Shown here in pieces: positions 29,792 to 40,340 of a stretch of DNA of 64,000 nucleotides (the first letter of the stretch is position 1; the number at the start of each line of letters is the position of its first letter). The position numbers and the translations under genes are program-made. The DNA is taken from assembly GCF_028335745.1 (NCBI RefSeq), contig NZ_CP116477.1:3162001-3226000 (forward strand). The letters are read 5' to 3'. The DNA comes from Pectobacterium sp. A5351. GTDB lineage: Bacteria > Pseudomonadota > Gammaproteobacteria > Enterobacterales > Enterobacteriaceae. The notes under the pieces are model-generated. The model was not told the DNA's origin, did no database searches, and was given only the letters and a program-made list of their open reading frames with translations.

Positions 29792-31156
29792 ATGAACGAT
29801 AATAAAATGACCCCTGGTGAATTGCGTGCCACATGGGGTTTGGGAGCGGTTTTTTCACTGCGCATGCTTGGCATGTTCATGGTGTTGCCCGTTCTGACCA
29901 CTTATGGCATGGCCTTACAGGGTGCCAGTGAAGCGCTGATCGGTATTGCAATTGGTATTTATGGCCTGATGCAGGCTATTTTCCAGATCCCCTTCGGCCT
30001 GGTTTCTGACCGTATCGGCAGAAAACCCCTTATCGTTGGAGGGCTGCTGATTTTTGCACTCGGCAGCGTTATCGCCGCGCTGAGCGACTCCATCTGGGGG
30101 ATTATCCTTGGTCGGGCGTTACAAGGCGCAGGCGCCATCTCCGCCGCCGTTATGGCGTTGCTTTCCGACCTGACGCGTGAACAGAACCGTACTAAAGCGA
30201 TGGCATTTATCGGCGTGAGCTTCGGCGTCACCTTTGCTATCGCGATGGTCGTGGGGCCGATCATTACCCATGCCTTCGGCTTACAAGCGCTTTTCTGGGG
30301 CATCGCCCTGCTGTCACTCGCAGGTATTGTCATTACCCTGACACTGATTCCTTCCGCACCTGAGCACATTCTGAATCGAGAATCAGCGATGGTGCGTGGC
30401 AGTTTCCGCAAAGTGCTCGGCAATAGCCGCCTGCTGAAACTGAATATCGGTATTATGTGTCTGCATATTTTATTGATGTCGAGCTTCGTCGCTCTACCGC
30501 GCGTAATGGAATCTGTGGGGCTAGCGCCGCAGGACCATTGGAAAGTCTATCTGACCACCATGCTGATCTCTTTTGCCGGCGTCGTGCCTTTCATCATTTA
30601 TGCCGAAGTCAAAAGACGAATGAGGCAGGTCTTCATCGGCTGTATCGTGGTGTTGATCGCCGCAGAAGTTGTCTTATGGGCAGCGGGTAACCATCTTTGG
30701 CAAATTATCATCGGTGTGCAGCTGTTCTTTCTGGCTTTCAACGTCATGGAAGCCTTATTGCCATCGCTGATTAGCAAGGAATCGCCGGCGGGATACAAAG
30801 GCACGGCGATGGGCGTTTACTCCACCACGCAGTTTATCGGTGTAGCAATTGGCGGGAGCCTCGGCGGCGGACTGTTTGAGCTTTATGGTGCTTCTGCCGT
30901 GTTTATAGCTGGCGCAGCCATTTCGACCATCTGGCTACTGGTCAGCTTCACCATGCAAGAACCGCCTTATCTCAGCAGCCTGAGAATTACACTGCCTGAT
31001 TTAGCACTACGCGATAGTGAATTGGAACAGAAAATACGTACCCAACCCGGCGTTGCCGACGTTGTGGTCGTGCCAGATGAGCAGAGTGCCTATGTGAAGA
31101 TCGATAATAAGAAAACCAATAGGCAGCAGTTAGAGCAGTTGGTCGGACAGAACTAA
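29792..31156 (+). CDS. yajR: Major facilitator transporter YajR
   Basis: YajR is an inner-membrane transporter with 12 helices (about residues 15-390) and a C-terminal soluble ferredoxin-like domain (YAM, about 395-454) ending near SAYVKIDNKKTNRQQLEQLV. The MFS motif A is GLVSDRIGRKP after helix 2. I place the start at 29792 (MNDNKMTPGE), which has a Shine-Dalgarno GAGG 5 nt upstream and matches the E. coli start; an upstream ATG at 29774 would add six residues. The length of 454 equals E. coli. The natural substrate is unknown. It is monocistronic and converges on yajQ. Confidence 0.92.
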   Translation: MNDNKMTPGELRATWGLGAVFSLRMLGMFMVLPVLTTYGMALQGASEALIGIAIGIYGLMQAIFQIPFGLVSDRIGRKPLIVGGLLIFALGSVIAALSDSIWGIILGRALQGAGAISAAVMALLSDLTREQNRTKAMAFIGVSFGVTFAIAMVVGPIITHAFGLQALFWGIALLSLAGIVITLTLIPSAPEHILNRESAMVRGSFRKVLGNSRLLKLNIGIMCLHILLMSSFVALPRVMESVGLAPQDHWKVYLTTMLISFAGVVPFIIYAEVKRRMRQVFIGCIVVLIAAEVVLWAAGNHLWQIIIGVQLFFLAFNVMEALLPSLISKESPAGYKGTAMGVYSTTQFIGVAIGGSLGGGLFELYGASAVFIAGAAISTIWLLVSFTMQEPPYLSSLRITLPDLALRDSELEQKIRTQPGVADVVVVPDEQSAYVKIDNKKTNRQQLEQLVGQN

Positions 31157-31189
31157 ACAGTAAGGCCAGCTTTCGCTGGCCTTACTGTT
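31156..31189 (+). terminator. Long hairpin between yajR and yajQ
   Basis: A 15-bp perfect stem (AACAGTAAGGCCAGC / GCTGGCCTTACTGTT) with a TTTC loop starts on the last base of the yajR stop codon. It lies between convergent genes and probably ends transcription in both directions, though the U-tracts are short. Confidence 0.82.
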
Positions 31190-31212
31190 AATAGGCGGAT
31201 GACTCAAAAACA

Positions 31213-31704
31213 TCAATCGCGGAAGTTGGTAAACTGGAACGGTTGCCCCAGATTTCCACCACGAATCAGCGCCATCACACCCTGCAAATCATCACGTGAT
31301 TTACCGGTGACGCGAACCTGTTCACCCTGAATCTGCGCCTGCACTTTCAGCTTGCTGTCTTTGATCAGCTTGACGATTTGCTTCGCCTGCGTAGTCTCAA
31401 TGCCCTGCTTCAGCTTCGCTTCCACGCTGTACGCTTTACCGCTATGCTCGAACTCTTCCGGGACGTCTAACGCACCGCCTTCAATCCCGCGTTTCAGCAA
31501 CTTTTCGCGCAGAATATCAACCAGCTGTTGTACCTGAAAATCTGACTCGCTGGCCACTTTGATACTCTGTGATTTCTCATTCAGTTCAAAGCTAGCCGGA
31601 ACATTACGAAAATCCCAACGGGTGCTCAAATCGCGCGTCGCATTTTCCACCGCGTTACGGACTTCCTGCATATCAATTTCCGAAACAATATCGAAAGATG
31701 GCAT
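31213..31704 (-). CDS. yajQ: YajQ family nucleotide-binding protein
   Basis: YajQ is a 163-residue cytoplasmic protein made of two ferredoxin-like domains. Homologues bind nucleic acid or nucleotides, and a Xanthomonas member was reported to bind cyclic di-GMP and act with a transcription factor. The start at 31704 ([15 protein letters not shown]) gives the exact E. coli length; the upstream in-frame ATG adds six residues without support. The signature [15 protein letters not shown] lies near the C-terminus. It is divergent from panE across 188 bp. Confidence 0.93.
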   Translation of the reverse strand: MPSFDIVSEIDMQEVRNAVENATRDLSTRWDFRNVPASFELNEKSQSIKVASESDFQVQQLVDILREKLLKRGIEGGALDVPEEFEHSGKAYSVEAKLKQGIETTQAKQIVKLIKDSKLKVQAQIQGEQVRVTGKSRDDLQGVMALIRGGNLGQPFQFTNFRD

Positions 31705-31892
31705 AATTCGCTCTCCTGACAAATTTGGCTGGCGAGCATAATAACCGCTCTTCTGCGATAAGCAAGATGCCAGACGCGATCCCGGTTTTTACGCGGCATC
31801 GGGTAAACAGGCCGAATAGCACAAGATCGTAACGTGAATCATAGCCTATGATGGCAGAACGACAGCGCCCGCATCAAATAAGGGAGACGCAC

Positions 31893-32801
31893 ATGAAAAT
31901 CACCGTTCTTGGCTGTGGCGCGCTGGGCCAACTTTGGCTCGCCGCGTTGCATCAGCAAGGGCATGATGTCCAGGGATGGCTGCGCATTCCACAACCCTAT
32001 TGTCCGGTCAATGTCACCATGCTGGATGGTCAGCACTGTAATCTCAACCTGACGGCTAACGATCCCGCACATCTTGCCCAAAGCGAACTGCTGCTGGTGA
32101 CGTTAAAAGCCTGGCAGGTTTCCGATGCCGTTAGCGTGCTGTTGCCACAGCTCAACCCGCATTGCACAATTCTGCTTTTACACAACGGGATGGGCACTCG
32201 GGAAGAATTACCGTCGCTACAGCAGCCGCTGGTACTGGGTATCACCACCCATGCCGCCCGGCGCGACGCGACCAACGTTGTGCATGTTGCCGCTGGTACA
32301 ACGCATATCGGCACCTTTAACGGCGACAGCAGCCAAAGTCATCTGGCGGAAGTGCTGCACCATGCTTTGCCTGATGTGGCCTGGCACACCAACATTAGCG
32401 CCACCTGCTGGCTGAAGCTGGCGGCTAACTGCGTCATCAATCCGCTCACGGTGAAGTATCATTGCACCAATGGCGAGCTTTCTGCGTACCCGGAACTGAT
32501 TGCGTCGCTTTGTCAGGAAGTGGGCAGCGTCATGGAACGAGAAGGTTTCCATACATCGCGAGATAGCCTGCTGCCCTACGTGAATCAAATTATTCAGAAC
32601 ACCGCGGCAAACACCTCATCGATGTTGCAGGACATCATCGCGCAGCGACATACCGAAATTGACTACATTACCGGGTATTTACTGCACCGTGCGCGTCTCC
32701 ACGGTCTGACGCTCCCCGAAAATGCCCGTCTGTTTGACTACATTAAGCAAAAGGAAAATGATTATGACCGCATCGGCACTGGTGTGTCTGGCACCTGGTA
32801 G
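31893..32801 (+). CDS. panE: 2-Dehydropantoate 2-reductase
   Basis: PanE reduces ketopantoate to pantoate with NADPH in pantothenate and CoA synthesis. The 302-residue protein has the N-terminal Rossmann motif GCGALGQL (about residues 7-14) and the catalytic lysine segment [15 protein letters not shown] (about residues 170-184). The start at 31893 has GGGAG 8-9 nt upstream and matches the family. The C-terminus overlaps the yajL start by 38 bp, so the two are translated from one mRNA. Confidence 0.95.
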   Translation: MKITVLGCGALGQLWLAALHQQGHDVQGWLRIPQPYCPVNVTMLDGQHCNLNLTANDPAHLAQSELLLVTLKAWQVSDAVSVLLPQLNPHCTILLLHNGMGTREELPSLQQPLVLGITTHAARRDATNVVHVAAGTTHIGTFNGDSSQSHLAEVLHHALPDVAWHTNISATCWLKLAANCVINPLTVKYHCTNGELSAYPELIASLCQEVGSVMEREGFHTSRDSLLPYVNQIIQNTAANTSSMLQDIIAQRHTEIDYITGYLLHRARLHGLTLPENARLFDYIKQKENDYDRIGTGVSGTW

Positions 32802-33354
32802 TGAAGAAACTGAAGCCGTCACAACCATCGATTTGCTTGTCCGGGCAGGCATTCAGGTAACGCTTGCCAGCGTCGCTGGCGATGGCAATCTTGAAATCGT
32901 CTGCTCACGCGGGGTAAGACTGCTGGCGGATGCGCCGCTGGCTACCGTCGCCGATCGGCCTTTTGATGTGCTGGTATTACCGGGTGGGCTGCAAGGTGCG
33001 GAGTGCTTCCGTGATAGCCCAATACTGGTGGAATGCATTCGACAAGCGCATCTGGAAGGAAAAATTGTTGCGGCAATGTGCGCAACGCCTGCGCTGGTGC
33101 TTGAATATCATCAGCTGTTTCCTATGGGAAACATGACGGGTTATCCGGCATTTAAAGAGAAGATCGCACCAGAAAAATGGATGGAGAAACGCGTCGTCTA
33201 CGATCCGCGCGTGAATCTGCTCACTACGCAAGGGCCCGGTACTAGCATGGATTTTGCACTGAAGATCATCGATTTACTGCTAGGGAAAGAAAAAGCTGCC
33301 GAGGTTGCCGAGCAGCTCATCCTGCCGCCGGGCATTCATAACTATCGTGATTAG
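32764..33354 (+). CDS. yajL: DJ-1/PfpI family protein YajL
   Basis: YajL is a 196-residue stress-protective protein of the DJ-1 family, reported as a covalent chaperone and a deglycase (the latter debated). The nucleophile is Cys106 in VAAMCATPA, and Glu14/Glu15 lie in GSEETEAV. The start at 32764 gives [15 protein letters not shown], the E. coli start, and is 8 nt from the AGGA element; the ATG at 32758 is too close to it. It overlaps panE by 38 bp in another frame. A weak hairpin (AGGCG / CGCCT, 33367-33382) follows. Confidence 0.93.
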   Translation: MTASALVCLAPGSEETEAVTTIDLLVRAGIQVTLASVAGDGNLEIVCSRGVRLLADAPLATVADRPFDVLVLPGGLQGAECFRDSPILVECIRQAHLEGKIVAAMCATPALVLEYHQLFPMGNMTGYPAFKEKIAPEKWMEKRVVYDPRVNLLTTQGPGTSMDFALKIIDLLLGKEKAAEVAEQLILPPGIHNYRD

Positions 33355-33398
33355 CATAAATGAGAAAGGCGTTTGCGCGCCTGATTTTGCTCATCAAG

Positions 33399-33502
33399 TG
33401 GTGGTAATGGATAGATCGTAAAGACGCTGTAAATACATCCCTGTACGCTCGGATTGCGCCATCCCTGGCGCAAACGCTTTACTCTTCTATCCTTTACCAC
33501 CA
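33399..33502. repeat. Palindromic intergenic repeat between yajL and thiI
   Basis: About 104 bp form an imperfect palindrome. The outer arms TGGTGGTAA and TTACCACCA pair, then GGATAGA pairs with TCTATCC and GTAAAG with CTTTAC. Inside are two perfect hairpins, TACA-TCCC-TGTA (33434-33445) and an 8-bp stem with the same TCCC loop (33454-33473). It looks like a short non-coding mobile element or REP-like repeat. From memory, similar sequences are common between genes in Pectobacterium and relatives. Confidence 0.75.
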
Positions 33503-33545
33503 TTTTCGCCCCACGGATAAGTTCAAGGCTCACGCCTTATTCCTA

Positions 33546-34994
33546 TTACGGACGGTATACCTTCACATTGCTGAAGCCTTGCTCACGCAGGTACAGCGCC
33601 TGCAAGCGGCTCATCACGCCACGTTCGCAGTAAAGCAGGTAGGTTTTGCTCTGATCCAAATCGCCAAACTGCGTACCCAGCTTGTAGAACGGTAAGGATT
33701 TGATTTCGACCTGATCCAGCTCAAGCGGCTTATCGTCCTGTTCATCCGGCGCACGGATATCCAGCAGCACGTCGGTTGGGGCAAACGACGCGACCGTTTC
33801 GACTTCAACCACTTCTTGCTTGGTCTGTTCAGCGATCTCACGGATATCAATATTCCGCGCTTCGCTCACCACACGCTCCAGAATAGCAAAATCAAAGTGG
33901 CTTTCTTCGGCCTCAATCTTCGCTTTTACCGCTTTCACCGTCGGGCTTTTCGAGATCACACCGCAATATTCCGGCATCGTTTTGGCGAAATCTTCCGTTC
34001 CCAGTTCGCGAGCCTGTTTGATAATGTGTTCTTTATCATGAGAAATCAGCGGACGCAGAATCAGCGTATCGGAGGCATTATCGATCAAACGCAGGTTGGT
34101 CAACGTCTGGCTGGAAACCTGCCCTAACGCTTCACCGGTCACCAGCGCCTGAACACCATAACGCTCAGCAATTTTGGAGGCCGCGCGCACCATCATGCGC
34201 TTCAATACGACGCCCATCTGGCCATCGTCAACCTTCTCCAGAATTTCACCGACAACAGGATCGAAGTCAATCGCAATAAAGCGTACTCGGTGTGAGCTAC
34301 CAAAACGATTCCACAGATAGTGTGCGACCTGTTTCACACCAATCTCGTGTGCCGCACCGCCAAGGTTAAAGAAGCAGTAATGCACGCGACACCCGCGACG
34401 CATCAGCATATAGCTGGATACGCCAGAGTCGAAACCACCGGAAATCAGCGACAGCACATCTTCCTGCGTACCGATCGGGAAGCCGCCGATCCCTTCATAA
34501 CGTCCTTTAATCAGCAGCAAACGGTCCTGCTCGATTTCCAGATGCACAGTCACCTGCGGCGCAGTGAGATTGACTCGCGCCGTTTCAATATGCTGGTTCA
34601 GACCACCGCCGACGTAGCGCTCTACGTCCTGTGAACTAAATTCATGCTTACCGCGGCGTTTCACCCGCACACAAAATGTCTTGCCTTCCAACTGCTCACG
34701 ATACAGCGCCAGCGCCTGTTCAAAGATATTGTGCACGTCGGTGTAGGCGTGATCTTCCACTTCCAGAATATGGTGAATACCCGGAATTCTCGTCAGCGCA
34801 TCACGAATTGCTGAACGCTGGCTTTCGTCTTTGGCCCGAACTTCGATATGATCCCAGTGACGGACAACCGCCAGCGTTTCATCATAGTGTTTTAATACGT
34901 TGCGAATGTTTCCGGTTAGAATCTTGATAAAGCGCAACCGCACAGATTGGCTCTTGATGGTGATTTCCGGGAACAATTTAATGATAAACTTCAT
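33546..34994 (-). CDS. thiI: tRNA 4-thiouridine sulfurtransferase ThiI
   Basis: ThiI makes 4-thiouridine at tRNA position 8 and supplies sulfur for the thiazole of thiamine. The 482-residue protein equals the E. coli length. In order it has an N-terminal ferredoxin-like and THUMP domain (about 1-170), a PP-loop ATPase with [13 protein letters not shown] (about 183-195), Cys344 in [10 protein letters not shown], and a C-terminal rhodanese domain with the persulfide Cys456 in YCERGVMSR. It is divergent from xseB. ThiL, the last kinase of the thiamine route, is about 4 kb away. Confidence 0.97.
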   Translation of the reverse strand: MKFIIKLFPEITIKSQSVRLRFIKILTGNIRNVLKHYDETLAVVRHWDHIEVRAKDESQRSAIRDALTRIPGIHHILEVEDHAYTDVHNIFEQALALYREQLEGKTFCVRVKRRGKHEFSSQDVERYVGGGLNQHIETARVNLTAPQVTVHLEIEQDRLLLIKGRYEGIGGFPIGTQEDVLSLISGGFDSGVSSYMLMRRGCRVHYCFFNLGGAAHEIGVKQVAHYLWNRFGSSHRVRFIAIDFDPVVGEILEKVDDGQMGVVLKRMMVRAASKIAERYGVQALVTGEALGQVSSQTLTNLRLIDNASDTLILRPLISHDKEHIIKQARELGTEDFAKTMPEYCGVISKSPTVKAVKAKIEAEESHFDFAILERVVSEARNIDIREIAEQTKQEVVEVETVASFAPTDVLLDIRAPDEQDDKPLELDQVEIKSLPFYKLGTQFGDLDQSKTYLLYCERGVMSRLQALYLREQGFSNVKVYRP

Positions 34995-35245
34995 GGTGGC
35001 TGTCGTTACTTGGTCAGAAAGGCGTAAATAAATTTACCCTGAGCACTAAAATCACGTTATCGGTAAAATCAGCGGAACAGAGATGATTTTACCAATAGCA
35101 TCCAGAGCGCGGAGTATATCATTATATGAAGATATACTGTGCGCTTTAACCGTATAATTGTTGCGCATCCACGGATGACCAAACGCAACACCACGCTCTG
35201 CCGCCACAAGCCAACGGCGTATAACACCAGGATTCTGAAACCACT

Positions 35246-35494
35246 ATGCCTAAGAAGACCGAGCAGCCAGTCAGCTTTGAAAGCTCGCTGAACGAACTGG
35301 AAAAAATCGTTACCCACCTCGAATCAGGCGAACTGCCGCTGGATGATGCGCTAAATGAATTTGAGCATGGCATCCAGCTCGCTCGTCAGGGTCAGCAAAA
35401 ACTGCAACAGGCGGAACAGCGCGTACAAATCCTGCTGAGCGACGATCCCAATGCCCCGCTGTCACCGTTCACGCCGGATAATGACGCGCTATGA
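35246..35494 (+). CDS. xseB: Exonuclease VII small subunit
   Basis: XseB is an 82-residue helical subunit that joins XseA to form single-strand DNA exonuclease VII. The conserved core [19 protein letters not shown] (about 12-30) and [13 protein letters not shown] are clear. It is the first gene of xseB-ispA-dxs and overlaps ispA by 4 bp (ATGA). A promoter should lie in the 251-bp AT-rich gap from thiI. Confidence 0.95.
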   Translation: MPKKTEQPVSFESSLNELEKIVTHLESGELPLDDALNEFEHGIQLARQGQQKLQQAEQRVQILLSDDPNAPLSPFTPDNDAL

Positions 35495-36402
35495 CCGATT
35501 TCAGCACGCAACTGAATGCGCATTACCAACGCACTAACCGTATGTTGGGCCATTTCATCGCCAGCCTCCCCTTTCAGAGTAGTCCACTGGTCAATGCGAT
35601 GGAGTATGGCTCACTCTTAGGGGGCAAACGCCTGCGCCCGTTTCTGGTTTATACTACAGGTGAACTGTTTGGCATGTCGTTAGAAAGCCTGGATGCCCCT
35701 GCTGCGGCAGTAGAATGTATCCATGCCTACTCACTGATTCATGACGATCTGCCAGCGATGGACGACGACGATTTACGCCGCGGACAGCCAACCTGCCATA
35801 TCAAATTTGGCGAAGCCAATGCCATTCTGGCGGGGGATGCCCTGCAAACGTTGGCGTTCTCCATTCTGGCCGACGCGCCGATGCCACAGGTCTCCGATCG
35901 CGATCGGCTGGCGATGCTCTCAGAATTGGCGCACGCCAGCGGGGTCGCGGGCATGTGCGGCGGGCAGGCTTTCGACCTGGAAGCGGAAGGTCATCAGGTC
36001 GATCTGACTGCGTTAGAGCGCATTCACCGCCACAAAACTGGCGCCTTGATTCGCGCAGCCGTTCGACTAGGCGCACTGGCCGCCGGTGACACAGGACGCG
36101 CCGCCTTGCCCCATCTGGATCGCTACGCTGACGCGATTGGGCTCGCCTTTCAGGTTCAGGACGATATTCTCGATGTTGTTGGCGACAGCGCGACAACAGG
36201 CAAACGTCAGGGTGCAGACCAGCAGTTAGGTAAAAGCACCTATCCCAGCCTGCTGGGGTTAGAGAACGCACGAAAAAAAGCACAGGAGCTTTATCAGGAA
36301 TCACTGGCATCGCTGGACGATCTCGTCGCATCCAGTCCGATCCCCCTGAATATTGCCCCACTACAAGCGCTGGCGAATTTCATCGTTGAACGCGATAAGT
36401 AA
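35491..36402 (+). CDS. ispA: Farnesyl diphosphate synthase
   Basis: IspA condenses dimethylallyl diphosphate with two isopentenyl diphosphates to make farnesyl diphosphate, the precursor of undecaprenyl phosphate, ubiquinone side chains and haem o. The 303-residue protein has the first aspartate-rich motif within [15 protein letters not shown] (about residues 84-98) and the second DDILD in [13 protein letters not shown]. The GKRLRP segment near residue 47 is the usual diphosphate-binding motif. It lies between xseB and dxs, 17 bp before dxs. Confidence 0.97.
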   Translation: MTDFSTQLNAHYQRTNRMLGHFIASLPFQSSPLVNAMEYGSLLGGKRLRPFLVYTTGELFGMSLESLDAPAAAVECIHAYSLIHDDLPAMDDDDLRRGQPTCHIKFGEANAILAGDALQTLAFSILADAPMPQVSDRDRLAMLSELAHASGVAGMCGGQAFDLEAEGHQVDLTALERIHRHKTGALIRAAVRLGALAAGDTGRAALPHLDRYADAIGLAFQVQDDILDVVGDSATTGKRQGADQQLGKSTYPSLLGLENARKKAQELYQESLASLDDLVASSPIPLNIAPLQALANFIVERDK

Positions 36403-36419
36403 TTACCTAATGAGTCTCT

Positions 36420-38285
36420 ATGAGTTTTGATACCGCGAAGTACCCTACATTGGCGTTAGTGGAAACACCGGATGAACTTCGACTGTTGCCGAAAGATAGC
36501 CTGCCGAAGCTGTGCGATGAGCTGCGCCAATACCTGCTGGACAGCGTCAGCCGTTCAAGCGGCCATTTTGCTTCAGGATTAGGGACGGTTGAATTAACGG
36601 TTGCCCTGCATTATGTCTACAACACCCCTTTCGATCATCTGGTATGGGATGTCGGCCATCAGGCTTATCCGCACAAGATCCTGACGGGTCGTCGCGATCG
36701 TATTTCAACGATCCGCCAAAAAGGCGGTTTGCACCCTTTTCCGTGGCGCGATGAAAGCGACTATGACGTACTAAGCGTCGGGCATTCGTCCACCTCAATC
36801 AGTGCCGGGCTGGGTATGGCCGTTGCGGCCGAGCGTGAAGGCAAAGGACGCCGTACGGTTTGTGTAATCGGTGATGGCGCGATTACCGCGGGGATGGCCT
36901 TTGAGGCGATGAACCATGCGGGTGACATCCGCTCCGACCTGCTGGTTGTGCTGAACGACAACGAAATGTCGATTTCGGAAAACGTCGGTGCCTTGAACAA
37001 CCACCTGGCACAACTGCTGTCCGGCAAGCTCTATGCCAGCCTGCGCGAAGGCGGGAAAAAGGTCTTATCTGGCCTGCCGCCAATCAAAGAGCTGGTGAAG
37101 CGTACCGAAGAGCATCTTAAAGGCATGGTCGTGCCGGGTACGTTATTTGAAGAGCTGGGTTTTAATTATATTGGTCCGGTCGATGGCCATGACGTTCAGG
37201 CGCTGGCGCATACATTGAAAAACATGCGCAGCCTGAAAGGCCCGCAGCTCCTGCATATCATGACGAAAAAAGGCAAAGGCTATGCCCCTGCCGAACAGGA
37301 TCCGATCAGTTGGCATGCGGTGCCAAAATTCGATCCAGCCAGCGGCACATTGCCGAAAAGCAAGGAAGGCGCTCAACCCACCTATTCTAAAATCTTCGGT
37401 CAATGGCTACAGGAAACGGCAGCCAAGGACAGCAAGCTTATGGCGATCACGCCAGCGATGCGCGAAGGCTCCGGCATGGTGCAGTTCTCCCGCGATTACC
37501 CGCAGCAATATTTTGACGTGGCAATCGCCGAACAGCATGCTGTCACATTTGCTGCCGGTCTGGCAGTTGGCGGCTATCGCCCGGTTGTCGCCATTTACTC
37601 GACGTTCCTGCAACGTGCCTACGATCAGGTTATCCACGATGTGGCGATCCAGAACCTACCGGTTCTGTTTGCTATCGATCGCGGCGGTATTGTTGGTGCG
37701 GACGGGCAAACGCATCAGGGAGCGTTCGATCTCTCTTTCTTACGCTGTATCCCAAACATGATCATCATGACGCCCAGCGATGAAAATGAGTGCCGCCAGA
37801 TGCTGCACACGGGCTATCACTACCATAAAGGCCCAACAGCGGTGCGTTACCCGCGAGGAAACGGTACAGGTACTGAACTGACGCCGCTCTCAGAACTGCC
37901 GATTGGTAAAGGCGTGGTGCGCCGTCAGGGAGAAACGATCGCGATTCTGAACTTCGGTACGCTATTGCCAGAAGCACAAGTTGCGGCAGAGCAGTTAAAC
38001 GCCACCCTCGTCGATATGCGTTTTGTGAAGCCACTGGATGAAGCGTTACTGGAAGAGTTGGCACAGTCCCACAGCACGTTTGTGACGCTGGAAGAAAATG
38101 CGATCATGGGCGGCGCGGGAAGCGGCGTGAATGAATTCCTGATGGCGAAGCGCCTTGCCGTCTCGGTGCTGAACATCGGGCTACCGGACGTCTTTATTCC
38201 GCAAGGTTCACAGGAAGAAATCCGTGCCGATCTGGGTCTGGATGCAGCCGGTATCGAGCGCAGAATAACGCAGTGGATGGCATAA
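36420..38285 (+). CDS. dxs: 1-Deoxy-D-xylulose-5-phosphate synthase
   Basis: Dxs is the first enzyme of the MEP isoprenoid pathway. It joins pyruvate and glyceraldehyde 3-phosphate using thiamine diphosphate. The 621-residue transketolase-like protein has the cofactor motif [18 protein letters not shown] followed by [12 protein letters not shown] (about residues 152-184). The catalytic glutamate lies in [15 protein letters not shown] (about 365-379). The C-terminal domain ends RITQWMA. It is the last gene of the operon. Its product feeds IspA, and also thiamine (ThiL) and pyridoxal synthesis. A hairpin terminator follows. Confidence 0.98.
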   Translation: MSFDTAKYPTLALVETPDELRLLPKDSLPKLCDELRQYLLDSVSRSSGHFASGLGTVELTVALHYVYNTPFDHLVWDVGHQAYPHKILTGRRDRISTIRQKGGLHPFPWRDESDYDVLSVGHSSTSISAGLGMAVAAEREGKGRRTVCVIGDGAITAGMAFEAMNHAGDIRSDLLVVLNDNEMSISENVGALNNHLAQLLSGKLYASLREGGKKVLSGLPPIKELVKRTEEHLKGMVVPGTLFEELGFNYIGPVDGHDVQALAHTLKNMRSLKGPQLLHIMTKKGKGYAPAEQDPISWHAVPKFDPASGTLPKSKEGAQPTYSKIFGQWLQETAAKDSKLMAITPAMREGSGMVQFSRDYPQQYFDVAIAEQHAVTFAAGLAVGGYRPVVAIYSTFLQRAYDQVIHDVAIQNLPVLFAIDRGGIVGADGQTHQGAFDLSFLRCIPNMIIMTPSDENECRQMLHTGYHYHKGPTAVRYPRGNGTGTELTPLSELPIGKGVVRRQGETIAILNFGTLLPEAQVAAEQLNATLVDMRFVKPLDEALLEELAQSHSTFVTLEENAIMGGAGSGVNEFLMAKRLAVSVLNIGLPDVFIPQGSQEEIRADLGLDAAGIERRITQWMA

Positions 38286-38297
38286 GCGACTCACGAT

Positions 38298-38320
38298 AAT
38301 CGGGGCTCATGGCCCCGATT
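38298..38320 (+). terminator. Terminator between dxs and pgpA
   Basis: A 9-bp perfect stem (AATCGGGGC / GCCCCGATT, loop TCATG) starts 12 bp after dxs and lies between the convergent dxs and pgpA stop codons. Confidence 0.75.
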
Positions 38321-38336
38321 CAATCGCGTTATGACA

Positions 38337-38873
38337 TCAGAATATCGGCCAGTGATGACCAATAAAATAGATAATTCCCGCCGAGATCACCCCTGCGACA
38401 ATATCATCGATCATGATTCCCATACCGCCATGCACGTTGCGATCAAACCAACGAATCGGCCAGGGTTTCCAAATATCCAGACAGCGGAAAACGACAAATC
38501 CAGCCGCCACCCACTGCCACTTATCCGCCGGAATCGCCATCAGGGTAATCCACATACCGACAAATTCGTCCCAGACGATGCTGCCGTGATCGTGAACGCC
38601 CATATCTTTCGCCGTCTGATGACACAGGTAAACACCGATACAAATGCTCAGCATGACCAGCAGCGAATACAATTCAAGCGGCAGGAAGGACATGAGATAC
38701 CACAGAGGGATCGCCGCCAGCGACCCTACCGTGCCCGGCATCCAGGGAGATAGACCACTACCCAATCCCGTCGCCAGCAGGTGCCACGGGTTACTCAGCC
38801 GTAGACGGCGTTTTGCCACCTCAGCGCCTTTCGTCTTACTCGCGGAATCAGTTTTGCTCGCTAAAATGGTCAT
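38337..38873 (-). CDS. pgpA: Phosphatidylglycerophosphatase A
   Basis: PgpA dephosphorylates phosphatidylglycerol phosphate in the inner membrane. The 178-residue protein (E. coli 172) begins with a charged cytoplasmic stretch, then several membrane helices. The family signature [16 protein letters not shown] and the acidic sites [15 protein letters not shown] (about residues 97-111) and [11 protein letters not shown] are conserved. Its start overlaps the end of thiL by 26 bp in another frame. It is the last gene of the nrdR-ribD-ribH-nusB-thiL-pgpA run. Confidence 0.94.
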   Translation of the reverse strand: MTILASKTDSASKTKGAEVAKRRLRLSNPWHLLATGLGSGLSPWMPGTVGSLAAIPLWYLMSFLPLELYSLLVMLSICIGVYLCHQTAKDMGVHDHGSIVWDEFVGMWITLMAIPADKWQWVAAGFVVFRCLDIWKPWPIRWFDRNVHGGMGIMIDDIVAGVISAGIIYFIGHHWPIF

Positions 38874-39855
38874 ACCCCTTCCAGTTCAGCTCGGTCGCTT
38901 TATTATCCCTGAAAAAGCGAACCCCTTCAGATGAAGGTCCGATTTGCCCGATACAGGTGTAGCCAGCACCGAGATGCCCCAAAGCAAGCTCCAGCGCACC
39001 GCGGTTAATTTCCGGCACGGTAAAACACAGCTCATAGTCTTCGCCGCCAGATAGCGCCCAGCGCAATGCCTGTTCTTCATCAACACAGCCCCGCAGCCAA
39101 TCAGATTGTGGAATCGCGTCCAGATTAATACGCGCACCGCACTCGCTGGCTTTAAGTATATGCTGTAGATCGGAAATGAGACCGTCGGAAAGATCGATAG
39201 CCGAACTGGCCAGATCGCGCAGCGCCTGACCTTGCAGGATTCTGGGCTGAGGTCGCAGATGACGCAGGATCAATCCCTGACGTGCCTCTTCATCATCAAC
39301 GTGCAGCGTATTCTGTAGGATAGCCAGACCGGCAGCGCTGTCGCCTAATGAACCCGTAACATAGATCCAGTCGCCAATTCTGGCCCCGCGACGCGTCAAC
39401 GCCCGACCCGCAGGCACCAGACCGTGGATAGTCAGCGTCAGGCTCAGTGGGCCACGCGTCGTATCTCCGCCAACCAACTGCATACCATAGTAATCAAGTA
39501 GCTCAAACAAACTGTCGCTATACGCGGCCAGCCACTGACTATTACTTTGAGGTAGGGTAATGGCTAGAGAAAGCCAGGCAGGATCGGCTCCCATTGCAGC
39601 CAGATCGCTTAAATTGACCGCCAGAGATTTGTAACCCAGATCGGCGGGATCGATATCGGGTAGGAAATGAACGCCAGATACCAGCGTGTCGGTACTGACT
39701 GCCAGCATCTGCTTATCTGCCACCGTCAGTAACGCACAGTCATCACCAATGCCTAACTCAACATCGCGACGTGAACTTCGGACCCGATTAAAATAGCGGG
39801 CAATAAGGTCAAACTCACCTTCAACCATAACCTTTCCAGCCAGCCTATCATTCAA
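38848..39855 (-). CDS. thiL: Thiamine-monophosphate kinase
   Basis: ThiL phosphorylates thiamine monophosphate to the active cofactor thiamine diphosphate. The 335-residue protein (E. coli 325) belongs to the PurM/AIRS superfamily. Mg/ATP-binding acidic segments are seen at GIGDDCALL (about residues 37-45), [12 protein letters not shown] and [12 protein letters not shown]. The glycine-rich [10 protein letters not shown] and [12 protein letters not shown] segments are also conserved. It lies 41 bp downstream of nusB, with a perfect palindrome in the gap. Confidence 0.96.
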   Translation of the reverse strand: MNDRLAGKVMVEGEFDLIARYFNRVRSSRRDVELGIGDDCALLTVADKQMLAVSTDTLVSGVHFLPDIDPADLGYKSLAVNLSDLAAMGADPAWLSLAITLPQSNSQWLAAYSDSLFELLDYYGMQLVGGDTTRGPLSLTLTIHGLVPAGRALTRRGARIGDWIYVTGSLGDSAAGLAILQNTLHVDDEEARQGLILRHLRPQPRILQGQALRDLASSAIDLSDGLISDLQHILKASECGARINLDAIPQSDWLRGCVDEEQALRWALSGGEDYELCFTVPEINRGALELALGHLGAGYTCIGQIGPSSEGVRFFRDNKATELNWKGYDHFSEQN

Positions 39856-39860
39856 AAGCG

Positions 39861-39886
39861 ATCAGGGCCGGATATCCGGCCCTGAT
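39861..39886 (-). repeat. Perfect 26-bp palindrome between nusB and thiL
   Basis: ATCAGGGCCGGATATCCGGCCCTGAT is self-complementary over all 26 bases (shown at positions 39861-39886; key arms ATCAGGGCCGG and CCGGCCCTGAT). It lies in the 41-bp gap inside an apparent operon. CGCTTTTGAATG follows on the minus strand, so it may be a partial terminator, or a processing or stabilising stem. Confidence 0.7.
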
Positions 39887-39896
39887 TCGATTCATT

Positions 39897-40316
39897 TTAC
39901 TTCTTGCCTTTCCGTACGCTCGGAGCAGCTTTGTCCAGCACGCCATTTACAAACTTATGGCTATCTTCAGCGCCGAAGACTTTAGCCAGTTCGATGGCCT
40001 CATTAATCGCCACCTTGTAAGGAACATCTTCGCGCTTGCTCAGCTCAAACATCGCCAAACGCAGAATCGCTTTCTCAACCTGTCCCAATTCCTCAATTTG
40101 ACGAGACAGGAAAGGTGCCATCAGTTGATCAAGCTTCTCAGCCTGAGTGGCAACCCCCGCCAGCAATTCACGGAAATAGGTAATGTCGACATCTTTGACA
40201 TCCTGCTCGCTCAGGAATTGGTGTTCAACATCGGCAATATCATTTTTAGATAACTGCCAGGAGTAAAGCGCTTGAACCGCACATTCACGAGCGCGGCGAC
40301 GAGCAGCAGGTTTCAC
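39897..40316 (-). CDS. nusB: Transcription antitermination factor NusB
   Basis: NusB binds NusE (S10) and the boxA RNA element to allow antitermination of rRNA operons. The 139-residue all-helical protein equals the E. coli length. The start [23 protein letters not shown] and the segment [29 protein letters not shown] (residues about 85-113) are typical. It lies 24 bp after ribH in the same direction. Confidence 0.97.
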   Translation of the reverse strand: MKPAARRRARECAVQALYSWQLSKNDIADVEHQFLSEQDVKDVDITYFRELLAGVATQAEKLDQLMAPFLSRQIEELGQVEKAILRLAMFELSKREDVPYKVAINEAIELAKVFGAEDSHKFVNGVLDKAAPSVRKGKK

Positions 40317-40340
40317 GGAATTCCCCTTACTTAATCAGGC

